Part shown: piece by piece, positions 6,149 to 10,882 of the stretch | How the letters are laid out: each line of letters starts with the position of its first letter | Numbering within the stretch: the first letter of the stretch is position 1 | Source: an uncultured Lachnospiraceae bacterium | GTDB taxonomy: Bacteria > Bacillota > Clostridia > Lachnospirales > Lachnospiraceae | Assembly: GCA_934351765.1 (NCBI GenBank) | Contig: CAKRJM010000061.1 | Coordinates: 1 to 10,882, forward strand | Direction: 5' to 3' | Length of the DNA stretch: 10,882 bases | Notes under the pieces: model-generated | Database searches by the model: none | The model's input: only the letters and a program-made list of their open reading frames with translations | What the model was told of the DNA's origin: nothing | Position numbers and translations under genes: made by a program

Positions 6149-8269
6149 ATGTGTGAAAAGGTACTGAATGTGGAAGAGATTTTCGGTGAAAATGTCTTTA
6201 ACCTTGGCAAGATGAGAGAACGTCTTCCAAAGAAGGTATTCGCCGAGGTAAAAAGTATCATTGACAACGGCGGAGAGCTTTCCCTGGCAACCGCAGATGT
6301 TGTGGCAAAGGCGATGAAGGACTGGGCAGTGGAGCATGGTGCAACCCATTATACCCACTGGTTCCAGCCGTTGACCGGCATCACCGCAGAGAAGCATGAT
6401 TCCTTTGTGACGCTTCCCGATGAGAACGGCCACATGCTGATGGAATTTTCCGGAAAAGAACTGATCAAGGGTGAGCCGGACGCTTCTTCCTTCCCCTCCG
6501 GCGGCCTGCGTGCAACCTTTGAGGCAAGAGGCTATACGGTATGGGACTGCTCTTCCCCCGCATTCTTAAAAGAAGATGCAACCGGAATCGTGCTCTGTAT
6601 CCCGACTGCGTTCTGTTCCTATAAGGGTGAGGCACTGGACAAGAAGACACCGCTTCTTCGTTCCATGGAAGCTCTCTCCGAGCAGGCACTCCGGATCGTT
6701 CATCTGTTTGGAAACAAGGAGGCAACGAAGGTAACTGCTTCCGTCGGACCGGAGCAGGAATACTTCCTGGTTGACCGTGACTTATATATGCAGAGAGAGG
6801 ATCTGATCTATGCAGGCAGAACCCTCTTTGGCGCACCGGCCCCCAAGGGACAGGAGCTGGATGACCATTACTTCGGTGTCATCAAAGAGCGTGTCGGCGC
6901 ATTCATGCACGACTTAAACGTAGAACTCTGGAAGCTGGGAATCTCCGCAAAGACCCAGCACAACGAGGTGGCTCCCGCACAGCATGAGCTGGCGCCCATC
7001 TTCGATACGGCAAACATCGCCGTAGATCATAACCAGCTGGTTATGGAGACCATGAAGCGTGTGGCTGTAAAGCACAATCTGACCTGCCTGCTTCATGAAA
7101 AGCCTTATGCAGGCGTAAACGGCTCCGGTAAGCATGACAACTGGTCCATCGGAACCGACAACGGCGTGAACCTTTTGGATCCCGGCGAAACACCTAACCA
7201 GAACATCCAGTTCCTGCTGGTTCTGGCCTGCATCATCAAGGCTGTTGATATTCATGCAGACCTGCTTCGCCAGTCCGCCTCCAACGTCGGAAATGACCAC
7301 AGACTGGGAGCAAACGAGGCTCCGCCCGCAATTATCTCCATTTTCCTCGGCGAGCAGCTGGAGGATGTGGTAAAGCAGCTCATCGAGACCGGTGAAGCCG
7401 CTTCCTGTAAGGAGGGCGAGAGACTGTACACCGGTGTCAGCACCCTGCCGGATCTTCAGAAGGATGCCACAGACCGGAACAGAACCTCACCGTTTGCATT
7501 TACCGGAAACAAATTTGAGTTCCGTATGGTTGGCTCCTCCGATTCGATCGCAAGCCCCAACACCACGCTCAATGCCATTGTGGCAGAGGCATTCTGTGAG
7601 GCGGCCGATGAATTAGAGAAGGCGGATGATTTCGATATGGCTGTTCATGATATGATCAAGAAGTACTTAACCGAGCATCAGCGGATCATCTTCAACGGCA
7701 ACGGCTATTCCGAGGAATGGGTAGCAGAGGCGGAACGGAGAGGACTTCCCAATATCAAGTCCATGGTGGATTCGGTAGCAAGCTTAAAGACCGAGAAGGC
7801 TGTAAAGCTGTTTGAAAAGTTCCATATCTTCACAAAGGCTGAGCTGGAATCCCGTGCAGAGGTTCTTTATGAAGCATATGCAAAGGCCATCAATATCGAA
7901 GCATTGACCATGATCGATATGGCCGGAAAGCAGCTTGTCCCCGCCGTGATCAATTACACGACCGACCTTGCTTCCTCCATGGGAACGGTTCTCGATGTCT
8001 GCCCCGATGCAGATGTAAGCGCCCAGAAGGAGCTTCTGATGGAATCCTCCGCCCTGCTGTCTGAGGGCCAGAAGGCACTGAAGGCACTCCGCGAGATTAC
8101 CGCAAAGGCGGCAGCCATGAGCGAGGGCGAGGCACAGGCAAGAGCATACCATGATGAGGTAATGCCTGCCATGAGCGCACTCCGTGCTCCCTTTGACAAG
8201 CTGGAGATGATCGTGGATAAGGAGCTGTGGCCGATTCCGTCCTACGGTGATCTGACCTTCGAGGTATAG
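6149..8269 (+). CDS. glnN: Glutamine synthetase type III
   Basis: This 706-residue enzyme should form glutamine from glutamate, ammonia and ATP in the cytoplasm and so assimilate nitrogen. The size is that of GSIII (about 700), far above GSI (about 450). Motifs in order are [19 protein letters not shown] (an N-terminal GSIII hallmark, about 113-131), GPEQEYF (200-206, metal-binding Glu), [13 protein letters not shown] (271-283), [10 protein letters not shown] (324-333, catalytic core) and [16 protein letters not shown] (379-394). [18 protein letters not shown] follows, with substrate Arg and metal Glu. An alpha-helical GSIII-specific C-terminus, rich in Ala and Glu, completes it. The frame is open back to 6038, but that stretch crosses the upstream terminator. 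ATG 6149 has ATGGAGG (6134-6140) at ideal spacing. It appears to be a single-gene unit ending at the 8341-8377 terminator. The structured leader suggests control by premature termination. Confidence 0.96.
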   Translation: MCEKVLNVEEIFGENVFNLGKMRERLPKKVFAEVKSIIDNGGELSLATADVVAKAMKDWAVEHGATHYTHWFQPLTGITAEKHDSFVTLPDENGHMLMEFSGKELIKGEPDASSFPSGGLRATFEARGYTVWDCSSPAFLKEDATGIVLCIPTAFCSYKGEALDKKTPLLRSMEALSEQALRIVHLFGNKEATKVTASVGPEQEYFLVDRDLYMQREDLIYAGRTLFGAPAPKGQELDDHYFGVIKERVGAFMHDLNVELWKLGISAKTQHNEVAPAQHELAPIFDTANIAVDHNQLVMETMKRVAVKHNLTCLLHEKPYAGVNGSGKHDNWSIGTDNGVNLLDPGETPNQNIQFLLVLACIIKAVDIHADLLRQSASNVGNDHRLGANEAPPAIISIFLGEQLEDVVKQLIETGEAASCKEGERLYTGVSTLPDLQKDATDRNRTSPFAFTGNKFEFRMVGSSDSIASPNTTLNAIVAEAFCEAADELEKADDFDMAVHDMIKKYLTEHQRIIFNGNGYSEEWVAEAERRGLPNIKSMVDSVASLKTEKAVKLFEKFHIFTKAELESRAEVLYEAYAKAINIEALTMIDMAGKQLVPAVINYTTDLASSMGTVLDVCPDADVSAQKELLMESSALLSEGQKALKALREITAKAAAMSEGEAQARAYHDEVMPAMSALRAPFDKLEMIVDKELWPIPSYGDLTFEV

Positions 8270-8340
8270 GAGCGATCCGAAGAGCCAATCCAAAATTCGA
8301 GATAAAACAAAATCAAGAAGGTACATATTATATATAGAAG

Positions 8341-8377
8341 AAACGCAGTTTTCCCGGAGCGGAGAGCTGCGTTTTTT
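8341..8377 (+). terminator. Intrinsic terminator after glutamine synthetase
   Basis: AAACGCAG (8341-8348) pairs with CTGCGTTT (8367-8374) around an 18-base loop. The T run continues through 8377. It lies 71 bases after the synthetase stop and 23 bases before the -35 of the next promoter, so it separates the two units. Confidence 0.8.
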
Positions 8378-8399
8378 CTGATCATAATTCGAAAAGTAC

Positions 8400-8428
8400 T
8401 TGCATCCTTACTATTCAGATAGTATACT
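8400..8428 (+). promoter_or_regulatory. Promoter of the BlaI-like/M56 operon
   Basis: TTGCAT (8400-8405) and TATACT (8423-8428) are separated by exactly 17 bases. The -10 lies 33 bases upstream of the repressor ATG. The spacer is almost filled by a perfect palindrome (8409-8424), so a bound repressor would block polymerase. Confidence 0.85.
8409..8424. promoter_or_regulatory. Operator O1, BlaI-type palindrome TACTAT-TCAG-ATAGTA
   Basis: The inverted repeat is perfect (6-base arms, 4-base centre). It starts three bases after the -35 and its last two bases are the first two of the -10. BlaI/MecI/CopY-family repressors bind short dyads beginning with TAC within their own promoters. Autoregulation by the gene immediately downstream is the natural reading. 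Similar sites recur at 10298, 10396 and 10526. Confidence 0.8.
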
Positions 8429-8461
8429 AAAAGAAAAGACTGAAAAGGAGGAATCACTTCC

Positions 8462-8872
8462 ATGGAAGAAAAACGGAAACAGTATGAGCAGCCGGTGAAA
8501 TATGAGCTGAGCACCAGCGAGACTATGATCATGAAGGTGATCTGGGATGCGGGGGAGGATATCTGTGTTCCGGATCTGACAGAAGGACTGCGGGTTCGGT
8601 TCGGAAAGGATTACAAGCGGACCAGCATCGGAACCTTCCTGTCTAAGATGGCGGATAAAGGCTTTTTAACGACCTACCGCGTCGGACGTCTGGCTTATGT
8701 CCACGCCCTGCGGGATGAGGAAGAATACCGTGACGACCTGATCCGGAGAGAGACGGAGTTCTGGTTTGACGGAAAGCTTTCGAAGATGGTAGCCGCAATG
8801 GGTGACAGCCAGGGAATTACAAAAGAAGAAGCGGATAAAATCAGGAGCATTTTAGATGATATGGACGATTGA
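8462..8872 (+). CDS. BlaI/MecI/CopY-family transcriptional repressor
   Basis: This 136-residue DNA-binding repressor has a winged-helix domain at about residues 16-82: LSTSETMIMKVIWDAG (16-31), recognition segment YKRTSIGTFLSKMADKGFL (51-69), wing YRVGRLAYVHAL. A C-terminal helical dimerisation region follows (about 85-136). The length is typical of the family (120-140). AAGGAGG (8445-8451) precedes the ATG. Family members dimerise on a dyad in their own promoter and are inactivated by a partner BlaR1-type membrane protease. Both expectations are met here, with operator O1 upstream and an M56 protease gene overlapping its 3' end by 17 bases. No beta-lactamase gene is present in the window, so a resistance role is not supported. 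The palindromes before the downstream exported-protein gene suggest that this gene is its second target. Confidence 0.93.
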   Translation: MEEKRKQYEQPVKYELSTSETMIMKVIWDAGEDICVPDLTEGLRVRFGKDYKRTSIGTFLSKMADKGFLTTYRVGRLAYVHALRDEEEYRDDLIRRETEFWFDGKLSKMVAAMGDSQGITKEEADKIRSILDDMDD

Positions 8873-10229
8873 TCTTACGGTTTTTGTATTGCTGACGTCT
8901 CTGACAGCATCGGTATTTCTGCTGTTCTGGTACTGGATCGGCGGCATGCTCGAACGGATCGGGTATCAGAATCTCCGGTATCATGTTCTGCGATTTGTGC
9001 TGATCCTGTTCCTGGTTCCGGTGCTTCCGTGCCTGCTTCTGGTGCTGGCGGCAGGAAATGCGGACTGGGATGCAGGGCTGTTATTTCTCCAGACGCCGGT
9101 GATCCGGATCTGTTCGATCGTGTTTACAGTGATCTGGATTCCGGGCGTTCTGATTCTGGGCTTTATCATGGTGCGGAACCTGATCCTTCACAGAAAGAGC
9201 TATGGGACACTGGTTAAATGTGAGCTGTCATATCAGGAACAGTTTTCGAAGATATGCAGAGAGCTGGGAATCCGGCCGGGGCGTGTTCAGCTGAAGGAAA
9301 GCTATCGGATCAAGGTCGCAGAGTTCACCGGATTTTGGAAGCCGATGGTCGTGATCCCGTCGAAGAAATTCACAGAGGAAGAGCGTCAGGTTATTTTTGT
9401 TCATGAGCTGACTCATTATAAGCAGCAGGATCTTCCGGCACTCTGCCTGGTCAGTCTGGTAACGGTCCTTCATTTCTTTAATCCAACGGTCTGGTGGCTG
9501 TATCTGCGGATCCAGCGGTACAGTGAGCATGCCTGTGACAGCCTTTCCTATGAAAAGGCCGGCGGCTTTAAGAAATATTTCGGGATCATCACAAACCTGC
9601 TGGAAGAGGCCGGAACAAAAGATAAGAACTCATTTTTCAGGATCAGCCTGGCGGAACGCCGGGGTCATTTACAGGAGAGGGTGGAGTATATGGATTGGTA
9701 CAGGAAACGGAAAAAGAGATCCAGAAGGGCCGTAGCAATGTTTGGGGTACTGTTTCTGGCCGTTAATACGGTTTCGGTTTATGCGGCGGGGAAAGGATTT
9801 TTCCAGTTTTATAAATTTGCCGTGGAGGAAACAGCAATTGCGAAAAAGGAGGAACCGCAGGTGTACGATCTGGAGGAGTACACCATGGATGCCAGCGAAT
9901 GGGACGGGCCAATCGAAATCGGAGAGGTTGATCGTTTTGGTCGTTCATCAACAAATTTTACTTGGACAGTGGCAGCTGGGGTTATGAAAAAATCACCATC
10001 CTTTTATGTGAAAAACGGAAATTATCTTGTCGTTTCAGTTGGAATAAAACCGGATAATCAATATGTTAATGTGGGTATTATTGATCCGGATGGAACCTGG
10101 AGATATGTAAAACAAAAGGGACGAATTTATCATGAATTTCCGCTTACTAAAAGTGGAAATTATCAGGTATTTGTCCAGAATAAGAATTCAATATCTGTCA
10201 CGGCTGACGGAAACTATCGGATTGATTAA
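8856..10229 (+). CDS. M56 family (BlaR1-like) membrane zinc metalloprotease with non-penicillin-binding C-terminal domain
   Basis: This 457-residue integral membrane protein should cleave, directly or indirectly, the repressor encoded just upstream. Hydrophobic segments lie at about 6-28, 44-66, 82-106, 193-208 and 293-312. The protease core carries HELTH (183-187, two zinc-binding His and catalytic Glu) and SEHACD (223-228, with third ligand Glu224). After the last helix, residues 313-457 should lie outside the membrane. BlaR1 and MecR1 have a penicillin-binding sensor of about 250 residues there. Here the tail is about 145 residues, lacks an SxxK active site, and looks beta-rich with many aromatic and polar residues, so the signal is not a beta-lactam by this evidence. 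AGGAG (8843-8847) lies eight bases before the ATG, and the 17-base overlap with the repressor gene implies translational coupling. The DNA encoding the tail is much more AT-rich than the rest of the gene. Confidence 0.92.
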   Translation: MIWTIDLTVFVLLTSLTASVFLLFWYWIGGMLERIGYQNLRYHVLRFVLILFLVPVLPCLLLVLAAGNADWDAGLLFLQTPVIRICSIVFTVIWIPGVLILGFIMVRNLILHRKSYGTLVKCELSYQEQFSKICRELGIRPGRVQLKESYRIKVAEFTGFWKPMVVIPSKKFTEEERQVIFVHELTHYKQQDLPALCLVSLVTVLHFFNPTVWWLYLRIQRYSEHACDSLSYEKAGGFKKYFGIITNLLEEAGTKDKNSFFRISLAERRGHLQERVEYMDWYRKRKKRSRRAVAMFGVLFLAVNTVSVYAAGKGFFQFYKFAVEETAIAKKEEPQVYDLEEYTMDASEWDGPIEIGEVDRFGRSSTNFTWTVAAGVMKKSPSFYVKNGNYLVVSVGIKPDNQYVNVGIIDPDGTWRYVKQKGRIYHEFPLTKSGNYQVFVQNKNSISVTADGNYRID

Positions 10230-10241
10230 GAGTATAGAGAA

Positions 10242-10296
10242 AAGCCCTGTATAACCGGAGAAACTGTAAAAACAGAATATTCGGTTTATGGGGCTT
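10242..10296 (+). terminator. Long hairpin after the M56 protease gene
   Basis: AAGCCC (10242-10247) pairs with GGGCTT (10291-10296). The stem continues inward through about ten more pairs (two of them G-U, one bulged T at 10252) to CCG/CGG. An inner CTGT-AAAA-ACAG hairpin (10264-10275) caps it. It starts 13 bases after the stop codon. There is no T tract after it, so it may be a weak or Rho-assisted terminator, or a stabilising 3' structure. Confidence 0.5.
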
Positions 10297-10297
10297 A

Positions 10298-10313
10298 TAA
10301 TATCAAAATAGTA
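10298..10313. promoter_or_regulatory. Operator-like dyad O2, TAATAT-CAAA-ATAGTA
   Basis: It matches the arms of operator O1 at 11 of 12 positions with the same 4-base spacing. No promoter elements lie at the matching offset, so it would be an auxiliary site if real. AT-rich context makes a chance match more likely than for the other sites. Confidence 0.35.
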
Positions 10314-10386
10314 ACTGTTAGTACCCAAATAGATACCGTAAATAAAAGAAATGGAAAGAAACGGGGGGGGGAGTGACAAAAAGCGA

Positions 10387-10415
10387 TTGACAAGAAACTG
10401 TTATTATAGTATAGT
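10387..10415 (+). promoter_or_regulatory. Strong promoter upstream of the exported-protein gene
   Basis: A perfect TTGACA (10387-10392) is followed after exactly 17 bases by TATAGT (10410-10415). Transcription would start near 10422, giving a leader of about 330 bases before ATG 10754. The operator-like dyad 10396-10411 fills the spacer. Confidence 0.8.
10396..10411. promoter_or_regulatory. Operator-like dyad O3, AACTGT-TATT-ATAGTA
   Basis: The right arm is identical to that of O1 and the left arm matches at four of six bases. Its placement is the stronger argument. It starts three bases after the -35, and its last two bases are the first two of the -10, exactly as O1 does in the repressor promoter. 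Confidence 0.6.
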
Positions 10416-10483
10416 TGCTGTATAGAGAAAGACGGAACTGAAACAGCGGCAGCTGATTCAAACAGGCAGTAAGGATTACAGAT

Positions 10484-10515
10484 TTCCTGCAGAGCGGATG
10501 GCAGGAATTATTTTT
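10484..10515 (+). terminator. Terminator-like hairpin within the leader (possible attenuator)
   Basis: TTCCTGC (10484-10490) pairs perfectly with GCAGGAA (10501-10507) around a 10-base loop and is followed by TTATTTTT. It lies about 60-90 bases downstream of the predicted transcription start and 239 bases before the coding ATG. It would therefore either release a short RNA or act as a conditional attenuator. Confidence 0.6.
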
Positions 10516-10525
10516 CAAATAAGAA

Positions 10526-10541
10526 TACTATCGCAATAGTA
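10526..10541. promoter_or_regulatory. Operator O4, TACTAT-CGCA-ATAGTA
   Basis: Both arms are identical to those of O1 in the repressor promoter, and the palindrome extends to seven-base arms (10525-10542). Its last two bases are the first two of a perfect TATAAT (10540-10545), the same offset as in O1. No good -35 is seen at the matching place (AAATAA at 10517-10522). It may mark a second, weak promoter or serve as a roadblock site. Confidence 0.7.
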
Positions 10542-10690
10542 TAATTGTACATATTGAATGGACAATTAAGAAAATAAGATCAATTGTTTTATGTGGGGAA
10601 CGGGTCAGAAGAATGATAGGCATATGCTTAATAAAGCTGCAGAAAACCGACGGGTGATCTGTAAATAAAAAACGGAAGGAGGAGATTCCA

Positions 10691-10726
10691 GTGGAGAGGG
10701 AATGGCAGTATAAAGGTACTGGTTGA
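10691..10726 (+). CDS. Possible 11-codon leader peptide
   Basis: A GTG at 10691 follows an excellent AAGGAGGAG (10676-10684) and opens a short frame reading MEREWQYKGTG before TGA at 10724. It ends 27 bases before the exported-protein ATG. The strong ribosome binding site with no other start to serve is the only evidence. It could be a leader peptide, or the relic of a lost gene start. Confidence 0.35.
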   Translation: MEREWQYKGTG

Positions 10727-10753
10727 TAAAAATAAGAAAAACGGAGGTATTCT

Positions 10754-10882
10754 ATGAAAAAGCGTAGATTATTAGCGATTGTAATGGCAATGATGATGGT
10801 TGTGGCGTTTGGGATGACGTCAATGGCAGCAAGTAAGAGCGATACTCGAAGAAATTCAAATGTGAGTGGAACAGTGTCCTAC
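10754..10882 (+). CDS. Exported protein of unknown function, N-terminus only
   Basis: The first 43 codons are visible and the rest lies beyond the right edge. They encode a typical signal peptide: MKKRR, a hydrophobic Met- and Val-rich core (about residues 6-20), then GMTSMAA with likely cleavage near residues 25-26. A Ser/Lys/Arg/Asn-rich start to the mature protein follows, ending NVSGTVSY. GGAGG (10743-10747) lies six bases before the ATG. Nothing visible identifies a family. Position and the upstream dyads matching operator O1 suggest control by the BlaI-type repressor, and it may be the exported effector or signal partner of the M56 protease. It could also be a sortase substrate, but its C-terminus, where a sorting motif would be, is not in the window. 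Confidence 0.85.
   Translation, partial: MKKRRLLAIVMAMMMVVAFGMTSMAASKSDTRRNSNVSGTVSY

Larger units (their letters stand above)
10230..10753. other. 524-base AT-rich intergenic regulatory region
   Basis: No convincing protein gene lies here apart from a possible 11-codon leader ORF (10691-10726). From left to right it holds: a long hairpin after the protease stop (10242-10296), an operator-like dyad (10298-10313), a G9 run (10363-10371), a strong promoter with overlapping dyad (10387-10415), a terminator-like hairpin (10484-10515), a perfect operator dyad with a TATAAT (10526-10545), and competing weak AT-rich repeats (10543-10587). The 11-mer GTATAGAGAAA occurs twice (10232-10242, 10420-10430). 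Confidence 0.7.

Noticed and set aside
8856..10229. Beta-lactam sensor of BlaR1/MecR1 type
   Set aside because: The tail after the last membrane helix is only about 145 residues and has no SxxK active-site motif. The single KSG tripeptide is not enough.
10612..10656. Short ORF ATG ATA GGC... of 14 codons in the leader
   Set aside because: No credible ribosome binding site precedes it and nothing else supports it.
1..10882. tRNA or rRNA genes, CRISPR arrays, insertion sequences, phage attachment sites
   Set aside because: None recognised by eye: no regularly spaced repeats, no transposase or integrase reading frames, no cloverleaf-like or rRNA-like stretches.

Overview
The window looks like a chromosomal segment of a Gram-positive gut-type Firmicute, most likely a Lachnospiraceae/Clostridia relative. 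This rests on the mix of strong AGGAGG-type ribosome binding sites, a class B sortase, a type III glutamine synthetase, a short class II fructose-bisphosphate aldolase, a BlaI-family repressor paired with an M56 membrane protease, and roughly 50 % G+C overall. No species can be named from the sequence alone.

Layout. Positions 1-986 (-) hold most of an aldose-1-epimerase-like protein (DUF4432 type) that runs off the left edge. It is divergent from a 4'-phosphopantetheinyl transferase (1179-1883, +), and clear sigma-A-type promoters lie between them. Next come a class II fructose-bisphosphate aldolase (2066-2929, +) and, convergent with it, pyruvate kinase (3058-4476, -), with two hairpins between their ends. 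A GNAT acetyltransferase (4570-5013, -) lies just upstream of pyk on the same strand and may be co-transcribed with it. It is divergent from a class B sortase (5146-5943, +). A leader with mutually exclusive hairpins and an intrinsic terminator (6011-6085) precedes glutamine synthetase III (6149-8269, +).

The right-hand part is the most interesting. A BlaI/MecI-family repressor (8462-8872) overlaps an M56 (BlaR1-like) zinc metalloprotease gene (8856-10229). The protease has no penicillin-binding sensor domain. Instead it ends in a beta-rich extracytoplasmic tail encoded in much more AT-rich DNA. A perfect palindrome, TACTAT-N4-ATAGTA, sits between the -35 and -10 boxes of the blaI-like promoter. 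Related palindromes recur three times in the 524-base intergenic region (10230-10753) before a secreted-protein gene (10754 to the right edge). One of them has exactly the same position relative to a strong TTGACA-17-TATAGT promoter. I infer a regulatory circuit: membrane protease senses a surface signal, BlaI-type repressor is inactivated, and both its own operon and the downstream exported protein are induced. The long leader of the exported-protein gene also holds a terminator-like hairpin, a G9 tract and a possible 11-codon leader ORF.

The left two thirds are ordinary housekeeping genes (glycolysis, nitrogen assimilation, carrier-protein activation). No RNA genes, CRISPR arrays, insertion sequences or attachment sites were recognised.
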